From positions 13,702,001-13,766,000 of the forward strand of contig NC_065873.1 in the NCBI RefSeq assembly GCF_933775445.1: a stretch of 64,000 nucleotides of DNA, given 5' to 3'. The position numbers were made by a program, and so were the translations under genes. The notes beneath the pieces were generated by a model. That model was given only the letters and a program-made list of their open reading frames with translations, did not search any database and had not been told where the DNA came from. Positions 1-10,989 of the stretch are shown in pieces (positions within the stretch are counted from its first letter, which is position 1; every line of letters starts with the position of its first letter). This stretch comes from Argentina anserina (Eukaryota > Streptophyta > Magnoliopsida > Rosales > Rosaceae).

Positions 1-88
1 AAATGATTAGGTCACATTTAATCATAATTTCCATTTAAATTAAGTGAATAGAAAATTTGATTCATTGAGTGTAATAATTTAAATTACC

Positions 89-416
89 TTGTCAATTATA
101 CCAGAAAGAGGTAAACATATTTCTTTATGTTCTTGGGTCAGATTCAGGGAGACCAACGGACCAGGTCGGGTCAAGTTCATCGATCTGCAAAAACTTTGTT
201 GCAGCGGCGTTCAATCGATGGAGGGGAGCAGTGGTGGAAGGGTGCCGACGGTGAGAACAAAGAAGGAGGTGGGTGCCCAGATAAGAAATCTGGGTGCTTT
301 TCTGCCTTATTCGTCTTCTTCTACAAAAATTCTTTTTAGCAGAAGCTATGGTTTCTAGGTTTTCCTGTTATTTTCTTTGGCTAAAACTCAAATCCAAAAC
401 AAACGTGCTGATAACA
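89..416 (-). other. Leader region of a copia-type element
   Basis: This stretch lies directly inside the LTR at 417-627 and reads as the 5' leader of a minus-strand element. Just left of the LTR, at about 403-416, is cgtgctgataaca. A near-identical sequence sits at the same place in the complete copia element at 35410-42032, where it reads cgtgcttataacg. That shared position suggests a primer-binding site. The short open frames here show no recognisable gag or pol motif. The rest of the element would lie left of the window or is deleted. Confidence 0.5.
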
Positions 417-627
417 TGTTGTAGAGAAAATAGAATGATATATTCATCTCATTGATAATCCCCTTTATATAGGGGTCAAAATTACAATAGAAATAAATTG
501 TAATTACAATGGTAATTAAGGCTACATAATGGTGATTGATCCATTACATCCGTTTAGCATAAACGTCATTAATTTATTCCTTTATTTGTTTTAACGAAGA
601 CACACTAATAGTGTTTTTCCTTCAACA
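417..627 (-). mobile_element. LTR (211 bp) of a Ty1/copia-like element
   Basis: The segment begins TGTTG and ends CAACA, the inverted terminal bases expected of an LTR. It contains a TATA-like tatatagg stretch when read in either direction. The adjoining leader places it as the 5' LTR of a minus-strand element. The candidate outer target site is atata at 628-632, but the other end is not in the window, so no duplication can be confirmed. Confidence 0.6.
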
Positions 628-872
628 ATATAAGAAATATCTATAGCTAGCTAGCTAACTTCATATTAATTTTAATATTTATATTGGATCAATGTTACAT
701 GGAGATGATCAATAATCTACGTATGAATAAGGATTTTAACTACATATAGGAATAAATATAGTAATGTTAATTCATTTTGATAAAGATACTATAAAAAAGT
801 AACTTAAACGACTACAGTTAAAAATGGTCGTTACCTGAGAAATGATAAAACGACGAAATTAATGTCGTCAGC
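628..872. other. AT-rich spacer, no gene seen
   Basis: No coding signal was found. At about 800-865 there are short repeated words (acgac, gtcgtt, acgacgaaat). They resemble the subterminal repeats of the CACTA element further right, and similar words recur at 8610-8720. This could be the remnant of an older CACTA-type element, but no CACTA terminus was found here. Confidence 0.3.
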
Positions 873-1275
873 AGAGACAGATCCAGGATCCGAAAATAGG
901 GTAGGCTATAATATTCATGTGTGTTAGTCTGAGCGAAGCATATTTTTTTAATTAATTATATATATGCGCATGTAGGAGTGCATAAGAAGGAGCCCATGCT
1001 ATTTTAACATATGATTAATGACTATAAGATTGTCATTGAACCGTTTTCACTTATTTATGAGTAGAAAATAGGCATATATATATATATATCAATAATATAA
1101 GACAGATAAAAAAACACACAACAAAATGTGATAGAAAAATAAAAAAGAAATAATAAAAATTGGACAACATATATGGGACTCGAACCAAAGAGAGTTTAGT
1201 TGGGAGTCAAATTCTTCAAGCTTATTAGCACATAAAATCTAACGTCCTAGAATAAATTTTGTTTGGGCTATAGCC

Positions 1276-3563
1276 TGTAATAACCCTAGTTTTTCAAATC
1301 AATATTTGATTTGATTAAATTCTATAAAGTTGTGAAATTTAATTACAATGAATTGAATTGGTCGCGACTTTACGAAACGAAAATGGAAATATTTTCGGAA
1401 CGTTTTAATTTGAAAAACGTTACGTTTCCGAACTAATATATCGACTTTTATTCCTTTACTCGGTTGCGAAAACTTTCTTCACGAAAGTTGTAGAGCTCGT
1501 CGATACGAGTTCGTGAGTATGTGATGCGTTCAAATCGGACATCGTACGTAAAAGTTATTAGCGTCAGAAGTTAGTTTCCGATTTTAGAAACTAGTATATA
1601 AGAGATTTTGTCTGCTAGGGTTTCCAAATTGGAAACTCTCTCTCTCTCCTCACTCTCTCTGCCTCCTCTCTCTCTCTCCCCGAAAACTCTCTCCTTCACC
1701 TCAGAAATCGCCTCCGTGCGATCTGCCTCCCTAGGCCGCTGTGACGTACACCGCCCATCCCTTCGACACTGCAAGCACCTCTGCAGCCACCCTTCAGCCG
1801 GCCAGCCCGTACCTCGCCGCCGTGAGGACCCCCGACGTCGCCACCGTTTCTACTAGTCGCAGCACCGATCTTCTTCGCCACCACCGAGCTCAAGGCGAGC
1901 TTTCCACCATCGAATCGAGGTGAGATACATGCTAGGAATGATTGTGTGATTGTTGTGATGATTTTTGGTGTGTTTGGAGTGAGATCGAAGTTGATTGAGG
2001 GGAGGGTTACCGCCGCCTAGAGGCGGCGCGTGGGGGAGCGTGGGAGGAGTAGGAGGTGGTCTGAGACCGTAGGAAGGAGGAGGAGGAGATGAGGAAGAGT
2101 TTTTGGGCGGAGGTGGCGTGATACCCGCCGTTGGTGGTGTCGGCGAGTGGGCCCCACGCGCGGGCTGCCGGAGGTGGTGCGTGCACCCCACGCGCCGCCA
2201 CGTGCGGCGGCGTGAACAGTATTCTAGAAGGGTATTTTGGTAATTTACTTACGTACGGTAAATGTAAATATAATTTTTATTTACGTACGGTAAATGTAAA
2301 TTAAATTTTACGTACGGTAAATGTAAATATAAATTACTTTAAGTAATTATAAAAAGTAAATTGTAAAAGGTAGTTTAGTAAATTTTATTTACTGAGTTTG
2401 TATTTACATTTGAATAGTAAGTATACGTACAGAAATACATAAATAGAATGTATACGTACAGAAATACGTAAACAGTATGTATACGTACAGAAATACGTAA
2501 ACAGTATGTATACGTACAGAAATACGTATAATTTGTGTATCTGTACAGTACTACATGAACAGTAACCGTGAATAGTAACACTGAATAGTACCCGTGAACA
2601 GTAACTTCGTAAAAACCAAACATTGCTGAACAGTAACAGTTTATTACTGTTTCGGCATTTAAAGGTTTACGAAATGTTTCTAAATTCTTTTCTTATCTGT
2701 TCAAGGTGATCGATAAATCAAGGAAATGAATTATCTTCGGAAATTGTGGAAACCACGCTCGAGTCGATAAGATGAGTAAAATCTCACTTATTTACGAATC
2801 TACCCTTGCGGTGATTCAAGATTTTGCAAGAGTTTTTAAGATTGAATTACGACACGTATACAATATAGTGGATTACATATATATCGTATAAATGGTAATA
2901 AGTACATATATATATATATAGTTTGCTATATTATATACTGTTATGAATTCATTGGAATTGGTCATTTCGAATGACGAGAATTAAATATTGAGCATGTGAT
3001 TTGATTTTTGTACAATATGAGGTGTGATTATTGTACGTGGTTTTAACATGAGTTTGTTAAAATGTTTTGTCTTCGAACGAGTTTTGTCTTCGGACGAGTT
3101 TTTGTCTTCGGACGTGTTTATGAAATATGACATGTATATGATATAATGGATTATATATATATATTGTATAAATGGTAAATATGTACATATATATATAGTT
3201 TGCTATATAATATACTGTTATGATTTTATCGTGATTTATGTCATTTCGATGACGAGATTTAAATATCGAGCATGTGATTTTGATTTGTACAATATGATGT
3301 GAGATTATTGTACTTGATTTTAACATTGAGATTGTTAAAATGTTGATTTGTCTTCGGACATGATTTTTGGTACAATATGATGTGAGATTATTGTACGTCA
3401 TTTTAACATTGAGATTGTTAAAATGTTGATTTGTCTTCGTACGTGATTTGGTACAATATGATGTGAGATTATTGTACGTGTTTGGCAAGTCGGAACCTAG
3501 CCTTTGGCCGGACGAAAGTTACGATACAGTTAGAGCTCTAGTCTGTCTGCCTTAGTACTACAT
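1276..3563 (+). repeat. 5' LTR of gypsy A, truncated at its 3' end
   Basis: It matches 5585-7812 almost base for base until about 3563 (…ccttagtact), where similarity stops abruptly. The last ~680 bp of the LTR, present at 7812-8491, are missing. Inside are a TATA-like box near 1595, a pyrimidine-rich tract at 1638-1690, a GC-rich palindrome at 2011-2028, a second palindrome around a CACGTG at 2194-2211, a ~28-bp minisatellite at about 2430-2530, and ~77-bp repeats at 3260-3480. Confidence 0.88.
1594..1601 (+). promoter_or_regulatory. LTR TATA box
   Basis: The word gtatataa lies about 40 bp upstream of a CT-rich tract that would form the start of the transcript. The same arrangement occurs in the 3' LTR at about 5903-5910. 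Placement in the U3/R area of an LTR fits a retrotransposon promoter. This is inferred from position and sequence only. Confidence 0.5.
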
Positions 3564-4858
3564 TTTTCGTGACAAGCACCTTCCAACCGGTAAAGAAATG
3601 GTTGAGAATCAGATTTTTCTTTTCAAGTGCAAGTGGTGTTAGTATTGGAGACTTAGATGCTCTTTTTCCCTCTATGCATCAAATTATTATTGTTGGATAA
3701 GGAGATGTTGACTCAAGTGTTCAACAAGGGATAAAGATTACGATAAGAGAGTGATCAATTATATTGCTGCTTGCATAGGAGTTATTTTGGCCGAATGCGT
3801 TGGCCATGAGAGTCATGATAAAAGTAAAGAAACAACTGTTAGAGTGGTAGTGCGGCAACAATCTTGGGTTAGTCTGGAGGAGATGGTTGACCCAATATCA
3901 GGATTCAGTTGTTGAATTGTTTACTGAATTTATTGTATTACGACTGTGGGAAAAATCAATACTATAGATGATGCCACTGGGGCGTTGTGTGGGACGATGT
4001 GTCATACATTTGAGGTATGCATGAACCAAGGGGTATGGTATATCTCAGTTGTGGTTTTGTTTATTTTGCGCTGTAATCCCACCTAATTTTCATGTTCCAC
4101 TATCGGGAGATAAATATTTTCTTTACCTGTCCTGCGACTTGAAGCAGGTAGCTGTAACTTCTTTTCCGACGGTAAGCTTTGGTGAAGGTGGTAGGATGCG
4201 TGATGCATCTCTCTTGTGGTGGTGGTAGAATTTTCTACAGCCTTTTGCGTATATTAGTCGACTCTCTGGTGAACTGTTTGAGAGTAATTCTTAATCCAAG
4301 GTGGTGTTTTGTGGTGGTTGTGAACTCAATGAGTTAAGATTTCTTTATCGTGTTGCCGATACAAATATGGTACTTGAGTGGGTATCATGCACGACAACGT
4401 TTTATGGTTATAATAAGATGATCATGAAAATGGATTATTTTGTTGATTTGAAAGGAATGGTAGATTCGTTATTCTAACGATGATTTGTGGTGAAGTCATG
4501 AAGGTATTGTCGTGATAAAGCACGTTTATTTGAAAACCACTATGTGTGATGAAAGTAGTAGGCATGTGTTAATCATTGATTTGACTCATGTTAGATGTTG
4601 AGAGTTTTGACCATGCTTAGTGGTAGGAGCTAACTCATGACGTGAGGATAGTCTGTCAAATCGCAAGAGAGTGGTGAACTAGACAAAAGAGGGTGTCGAC
4701 GCCTCCATGCTGAAAACATCATTATGTTTCGGGAGGATGATTATATTTTGAGTAGCTCACATGCGACTATTATTGTTAGGACATGTGACAGATTGTCTGA
4801 TGGAGGAAGTTTGAGGTAACGGAAGATAGGTTGAGAGTTTGTATGCTGGATTTTAAGG
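3564..4858. other. Unassigned interior of gypsy A
   Basis: This 1.3-kb segment separates the truncated LTR from the integrase remnant. It has no long open frame and no recognisable gag, protease or RT motif. It is not similar to the corresponding interior of gypsy B as far as can be judged by eye. The last ~60 bp before 4859 (near 4800-4858) loosely follow the integrase sequence of B. It may be very decayed pol or foreign DNA brought in by rearrangement. Confidence 0.4.
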
Positions 4859-5560
4859 TAGCTGGGAAATCATTTGAGATTGATTGAGTTTGTCAACAAC
4901 AACAGCTACCATTCTAGCATTGGCATGACACCTTATGAGGCTCTTTATGATAGATCATGTCGTTCACCGATCTGTTGGGCCGAAGTTAGTGATGAGGCTC
5001 TGATGGGTCCAGAGGTGGTTCAGGAAACCACGGAGAATATCTCGATCATTCGGGATAGAATCCGGACCGCTCAGAGCAGACAGAAGAGCTATGCGGACTT
5101 GAAGAGGAGACATGTGGAATTTGAGATCGGCGATCATGTGTTCTTGAAAGTTTCACTTATGAGGGGTGTAGTAAGATTGGTAAGAAGAAAAGTGGGCTCC
5201 TATGTATGATGGGCCTTTGAGATTCTCGAGAAGGTCGGAAAACTAGCAAATCGACTAGCCTTGCCTTCTAGTATGGCGGATGTTCCCAACGTCTTCTACG
5301 TTTCCATGTTGAGGAAGTATGAACCTGATGTGTTGCATGTGTGTGATCATAGCACCATTGAAGTGAAGAAAAATACCACGTTTTTTGTTGAGCCGGTTCG
5401 TATTCTGGATAGATCCACAAAGAAGCTTCGAAGGAAAGAAGTAGAGCTAGTCAAGGTGTTGTGGAGTCACCATGTTGAGGGTGATGCATCTTGGGAGCTA
5501 GAGTCGGACATGATGACCAGATATCCACATTGTTTGTTGAGTGAACTTGAATTTCGGGAC
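4859..5560 (+). pseudogene. gypsy A integrase C-terminal remnant
   Basis: Two open stretches, 4874-5209 and 5261-5623, correspond to the end of the gypsy integrase. The first carries LRLIEF, NNSYHSSIGM and PYEALY, the end of the catalytic core. The second carries PNVFYVSMLRKY and a chromodomain-like tail (VLWSHH, ASWELESDM). Residue for residue these follow the integrase at 47007-48185. Frame changes occur near 4868 and between 5209 and 5261, and the core D-D-E residues upstream are gone. The product cannot act as an integrase. In intact relatives, integrase inserts the cDNA into the genome, and the chromodomain-like tail may guide target choice. Confidence 0.88.
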
Positions 5561-5570
5561 GAAATTCCTT

Positions 5571-5584
5571 TAAGGGGGGTAGAT
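5571..5584 (+). other. Polypurine tract of gypsy A
   Basis: The sequence taaggggggtagat lies immediately before the 3' LTR (5585). This is the position of the RNase-H-resistant primer for plus-strand DNA synthesis in LTR retrotransposons. Gypsy B has the matching tract on the other strand at 46968-46982. Confidence 0.8.
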
Positions 5585-8491
5585 TGTAATAACCCTAGTT
5601 TTTCAAATCAATATTTGATTTGATTAAATTCTATAAAGTTGTGAAATCTAATTACAATGAATTGAACTGGTCGCGACTTTACGAAACGAAAACGGAAATA
5701 TTTTCGGAACGTTTTAATTTGAAAAACGTTACGTTTCCGAACTAATATATCGACTTTTATTCCGTTACTCGGTTGTGAAAACTTTCTTCACGAAAGTTGT
5801 AGAGCTCGTCGATACGAGTTCGTGAGTATGTGACGCGTTCGAATCGGACGTCGTACGTAAAAGTTATTAGCGTCGGAAGTTAGTTTCCGATTTTGGAAAC
5901 TAGTATATAAGAGATTCTGTCAGCTAGGGTTTCCAAATTGGAAACTCTCTCTCTCTCCTCACTCTCTCCGCCTCCTCTCTCTCTCTCTCCCCGAAAACTC
6001 TCTCCTTCACCTCAGAAATCGCCTCCGTGCGATCTGCCTCCCTAGGCCGCTGTGACGTACACCGCCCATCCCTTCGACACTGCAAGCACCTCTGCAGCCA
6101 CCCTTCAGCCGGCCAGCCCGTACCTCGCCGCCGTGAGGACCCCCGACGTCGCCACAGTTTCTACTAGTCGCAGCACCGATCTTCTTCGCCACCACCGAGC
6201 TCAAGGCGAGCTTTCCACCATCGAATCGAGGTGAGATACATGCTAGGAATGATTGTGTGATTGTTGTGATGATTTTTGGTGTGTTTGGAGTGAGATCGAA
6301 GTTGATTGAGGGGAGGGTTACCGCCGCCTAGAGGCGGCGCGTGGGGGAGCGTGGGAGGAGTAGGAGGTGGTCTGAGACCGTAGGAAGGAGGAGGAGCAGA
6401 TGAAGAAGAGTTTTTGGGCGGAGGTGGCGTGATACCCACCGTTGGTGGTGTCGGCGAGTGGGCCCCACGCGCCGCCACGTGCGGCGGCGTGAACAGTATT
6501 CCAGAAGGGTATTTTGGTAATTTACTTACGTACAGTAAATGTAAATGTAATTTTTATTTACGTACGGTAAATGTAAATTAAATTTTACGTACGGTAAATG
6601 TAAATATAAATTACTTTCAGTAATTGTAAAAAGTAAATTGTAAAAGGTAACTTAGTATATTTTATTTACTGAGTTTGTATTTACATTTGAATAGTAAGTA
6701 TACGTACAGAAATACATAAACAGAATGTATACGTACAGAAATACGTAAACAGAATGTATACGTACAGAAATACGTATAATTTGTGTATCTGTACAGTAAT
6801 ACATGAACAGTAACCGTGAACAGTAACACTGAATAGTACCCGTGAACAGTAACTTCGTAAAAACCAAACATTGCTGAACAGTAACAGTTTATTATTGTTT
6901 CGGCATTTAAAGGTTTACGAAATGTTTCTAAATTCTTTTCTTATCTGTTCAAGGTGATCGATAAATCAAGGAAATGAATTATCTTCGGAAATTGTGGAAA
7001 CCACGCTCGAGTAGATAAGGTGAGTAAAATCTCACTTATTTACGAATCTACCCTTGCGGTGATTCAAGATTTTGCAAGAGTTTTTAAGATTGAATTACGA
7101 CACGTATACAATATAGTAGATTACATATATATCGTATAAATGGTAATAAGTACATATATATATATAGTTTGCTATATTATATACTGTTATGAATTCATTG
7201 GAATTGGTCATTTCGAATGACGAGAATTAAATATTGAGCATGTGATTTGATTTTTGTACAATATGAGGTGTGATTATTGTACGTGGTTTTAACATGAGTT
7301 TGTTAAAATGTTTTGTCTTCGGACGAATTTTGTCTTCGGACGAGTTTTTGTCTTCGGACGTGTTTATGAAATATGACATGTATATGATATAATGGATTAT
7401 ATATATATATTGTATAAATGGTAAATATGTACATATATATATATAGTTTGCTATATAATATACTGTTATGATTTTATCGTGATTTATGTCATTTCGATGA
7501 CGAGATTTAAATATCGAGCATGTGATTTTGATTTGTACAATATGATGTGAGATTATTGTACGTGATTTTAACATTGAGATTGTTAAAATGTTGATTTGTC
7601 TTCGGACATGATTTTTGGTACAATATGATGTGAGATTATTGTACGTGATTTTAACATTGAGATTGTTAAAATGTTGATTTGTCTTCGGACGTGATTTGGT
7701 ACAATATGATGTGAGATTATTGTACGTGTTTGGCAAGTCGGAACCTAGCCTTTGGCCGGGCGAAAGTTACGATACAGTTAGAGCTCTAGTCTGTCTGCCT
7801 TAGTACTGCATGTGAGGTAACGGGTGGTTATCTGCTCATGGGTACTCAGATTGTTTTGGATGTTGGGTAGCGGGTGGCTATCCAATATCGGCGGTGTATT
7901 ACGAGAGGGGTAACAGATGTGTACCAGCGTTCTTGGTACCCGTAATATAGATGCATTTGGGTAACCAGAAGGGTTACTTAATTTCTCATGAGCGTTTTAT
8001 TTCATATTTCTTTGGGACGACCAGATGGGCCGTCCATTGACTCATGAGTGCATTTATATTTATTGATTTCTGGATTTCCGTATATGTTGATATGCGAGTT
8101 ATGTTTTTATTTTACTCATACGAGCTGTAAAGCTTACCGGGTTTGTGTTTACAATCCCGGTGTACCAATTCGATGGTGTAGTGGATAACTCCGCAGGTGT
8201 GGATTAGCGGGATTTGACAGACCGCTCAAAGGACTTGAAGTTATTTGCCTCCAGCTTGTGTGGGGATTTTGTGTGACTATCTTGTGAGGTTGTTGTGAGG
8301 ATTATTCATTTCCATTTATTATAATGTTGAATTATAATTTGGTTTGTAATAATCGATTTGACTGAGTTGTATTGAGAACTTAGTGATGATCCGTTGTGCA
8401 CGTTAAATGATTTCGATTTCATTGAAATTGTTTAGTGTTTAACGATCTTGAAATTTTGAGTTTTTAAGCTCAGAATTTCGGGGTCGTTACA
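5585..8491 (+). repeat. 3' LTR of gypsy A, full length (2907 bp)
   Basis: It starts TGTAATAACC and ends GGTCGTTACA, next to the TSD tagcc. It shares the palindromes, minisatellite and ~77-bp repeats of the 5' LTR. It has three copies of the ~28-bp minisatellite where the 5' LTR has four. The region 7812-8491 is absent from the 5' LTR, but is present in gypsy B in the opposite direction, for example at 34528-35300. Confidence 0.92.
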
Positions 8492-8535
8492 TAGCCTAGG
8501 TTGCCTCTTAAATAGATTCTCCGATGTGCGTCAGC

Positions 8536-9590
8536 TAGCGAGGTGAACCAACTCATCATCTAATTGAAATTAAGACAACGGAGACTTGTTTTTTGTCTAA
8601 GTGGGTTCACTAACATGACAATATTTGTGTTCGTCGTCTAAGATGGTAATAAAATCAACGAATAACTTTTTATCATCTTAACACAAAAATTAGGCGAGAC
8701 CCTTTTATTTTGTGGTCTAAGTTTTAGCTCATGACAATATATATATATATATATTGATGGAATATAATTAAAAAGTATAGATATATATATACACACACAT
8801 TAAAACAAGGGATTCTCATAAAAAAATTTTGTTTGGAGAAACTAAATTATAAAGTAGTCACCTTTCTAAAACTCTTAAACCGTTGTCCTCGAATTTGATA
8901 GATTTTACACGAATGCTATTGTGGTGGATATCATAGACATAATGAGGTGCTTGACCCGAGTCGAACAATATTGCATGGGCGTTGTGTGGGGTTGGACTTG
9001 CTTTGATAGCGCACAGAAAGCAGTTGAGGGGTTCGTTGGCACAAGGAACACCCTTCCGGCCGAAGAACCTCTGGGTTGATGCAATTCCAGATTTCGCTGG
9101 CAAGAATCGGGATTCCGTCGACGACACGTGGAGGGTCGCGGGGATAAGACGATGTTACAGATTCATTCAACTACTACATTCTTATCGATATGAAAATTTC
9201 TAAACCCCAATTGGTCAATCTAAACTTGAGTCCAAAAATGTAAAAAATTGTTCATGACATACGCAGTCGAGAGCTTGGAGGAGGTCAACATCAAAGACGA
9301 CTAAATACACAAGAGAGGACAGTTCTCTCTAGGTGGAGAGTGAGGAAGAAAGGAGAAAGAAAGAAGGGCTTCTTTTTAATGATAGAAAGAAAAAACTACT
9401 ACTACAACACAAAACCTCTATGTACTTTGAAGGATACTTTGAAAAATAAATTAAAATAAAGTACTAAAAACGTGTATGAGATGTGTTAATAGAAAAAAAA
9501 AACAAGTGTGTCAATAACACAACCCAAAAGAAATTGTAATCTTACCAATATATATATATATATAAAATATAGGAGATATATATATATATA
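8536..9590. other. Spacer with one unassigned minus-strand open frame
   Basis: Most of this stretch is AT-rich with simple repeats (ta runs at 8738-8755). On the minus strand, 8858-9170 holds two overlapping open frames. One contains HYVYDIHHNSIRVKSIKFED and reads more like real protein than noise. No family could be assigned, there is no clear start, and the frame would need to switch to use both parts. A decayed exon is possible. Confidence 0.25.
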
Positions 9591-9600
9591 TACATATATA

Positions 9601-9958
9601 GTCTCTATCCAGAGTGAAGTTTCAATTCTTACACACGGTCAAATTTTTTCATCATAAGTTAAATATTTAGGTATTCTATTCAAAATTATCTCTACAAAGT
9701 TTCATCCAATTTGAAGTGATTTGAGTTTTCAAAATTGAGATTTACACGAATGATTAATGTTGAATAGTTTTAATTCATTCATTAATTTAATCTAATTTCA
9801 ATAACTTAACTATAACTGAATTGGATTAAACTATGTAGAGATGATCTTAAATAACATACCTAAATATTATATCACTTATCATTTGACCAAAAAGTGTGGT
9901 AAAATTAGAACTTTACTCTGTAATTTCAAAATGAAGTTTCACTCTGGATACAAATTGA
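9601..9958. mobile_element. Foldback MITE with long inverted arms
   Basis: The left arm begins near 9606 (tatccagagtgaagttt) and the right arm ends near 9955 (aaacttcactctggata when inverted). The arms stay similar for more than 100 bp, including atatttaggta and gtttcatccaattt-like words. The 9-bp word tacatatat occurs at 9591-9599 and 9961-9969, which would fit a MULE-type target duplication. The flanks are low-complexity AT repeat, so the duplication is not firm. No coding capacity was seen. Confidence 0.6.
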
Positions 9959-9969
9959 TATACATATAT

Positions 9970-10753
9970 GATCCTATTTAACCAACTCACGCATGTCATA
10001 TTGAATTAGGAAAGAACTTTAGCGTACGTCTTCATTTCTAAAATTAAAACCGAAAGAGAGATAAGCAGGTGTGTATCCGTAAGCAGATATCTATCCCATA
10101 GCCAGATTTCTGGCCTTATCAAGTGTACCTCTTTGAGTTATGTGTACTGCATTCGTAATCGATCATGCTTATAACATTGCCAATGCGCGTATGTGCTAAT
10201 TGATGCACATTCAACATGATCCTAATTACTCTGACGTTCCGCCTTGGAAGTTGCGTTCTCATATTAATGTGGAGGTTTAAATTTTGGATCGAAGAAGATA
10301 TGAACGAAACACTTGTCTGGCCTTTTGATTCCTTGTCTGGTGATATAACTGAATACGATGATGATCGAAGAGTAGAGACTTGAGAGACGTGGAAGCTATG
10401 AGTCCTCTACTTGTAACATCATTTATAAAAGCAACGTCAAACCCCCACGTTTCGGATTGGACCTCATTGTCGATCGATGTGGTTTTCAATCATATATCGA
10501 TCAGTTCCTGTGGAATTGGACACTGGTCGATTTAGATATTTGATGGTAGCTAGCTTGGCCTCCATACATAGTTACAGTATTTTTAAAAAAGTTTTTTTCC
10601 TTTCACAATGAATCATATCTGCCTATTCACACATAATTGCTGCCTGATTGGTTTCGATGAGCAGCTGATTAAGAAATTGAAAGGAAATCAAGAGAGAATA
10701 ACTAGAACGAGAGATCTAGGAGTGAATCTCGTATTTGTTGCACACATTTGTGT
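9970..10753. other. Intergenic, nothing recognised
   Basis: About 780 bp with no convincing gene, repeat or structured RNA. The small minus-strand open frame at 10277-10489 lacks any recognised motif and is treated as chance. Confidence 0.4.
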
Positions 10754-10762
10754 TTATTTATA

Positions 10763-10985
10763 AGCAAACTCTTGTATGGTCCCTGTAGTTTTAACTAGTC
10801 ATCTATTTAGTCTCAAAAGTTTTATCTTAATCTTAATAGTCCATGTAGTAACAATTTTCATTCTCAATAGTCACTCCGTCAGTTTACTCTATTAGTATGC
10901 TGATGTGGACGTTAAAAATTGCTACCTCATGAGCTAAATCACCCCTCAATTATATCAAATGACCTAAATTACCCCATTTAATTCT
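10763..10985 (+). repeat. Left TIR of the MULE
   Basis: It aligns, inverted, with 17627-17834 over about 220 bp with many mismatches. Shared words include tagtc, ttcat.ccaatagtca, cgtcaatttc-like and gatgtg. Such long TIRs starting near ggtccctgtggttt are common in plant MULEs. Confidence 0.7.
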
Positions 10986-10989
10986 CCCA

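Larger units (their letters stand above)
1276..8491 (+). mobile_element. Ty3/gypsy element A, internally deleted
   Basis: The element starts TGTAATAACC and ends GGTCGTTACA. It is flanked by the 5-bp duplication tagcc at 1271-1275 and 8492-8496. The 3' LTR is full length at 2907 bp, while the 5' LTR stops after about 2288 bp. Only the C-terminal part of an integrase reading frame survives inside, at 4859-5560. Gag, protease, reverse transcriptase, RNase H and the primer-binding site are missing. The LTRs and integrase remnant closely resemble gypsy B at 34528-54617, so A belongs to the same lineage and could only move with enzymes supplied in trans. Confidence 0.9.
873..8528. mobile_element. 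Degraded element that hosts gypsy A (tentative)
   Basis: The word cgtcagc occurs at 866-872 and again at 8529-8535. Just inside the left copy is cagatccagg, and just inside the right copy is agattctccgatgtg, loosely an inverted repeat. With gypsy A and one TSD removed, about 435 bp remain, and ctatagcc runs into taggttgcc across the insertion point. This would fit a small hAT-like element into which gypsy A inserted. The termini are too diverged to be certain. Confidence 0.3.

Noticed and set aside
1165..1180. gggactcgaacc, like an inverted tRNA T-loop
   Set aside because: No cloverleaf could be completed around it. Such words are common in plant transposable elements.
1571..2201. Several open frames of 60-112 codons on both strands in the LTR leader
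   Set aside because: They lie in CT- and GC-rich LTR sequence, repeat in each LTR copy (6007-6478, 24023-24350, 44310-44805, 45819-46661, 53535-54311), and match no known protein.
3057..3488. 143-codon minus-strand frame with internal repeats (also 7227-7736)
   Set aside because: It is the reverse of the ~77-bp LTR repeat. It is the same in both LTRs and has no known domain.
4100..4230. Faint likeness to an aspartic-protease segment (SFPTVSFGEGGR)
   Set aside because: Only about a dozen residues, with stops on both sides. Too short to name.
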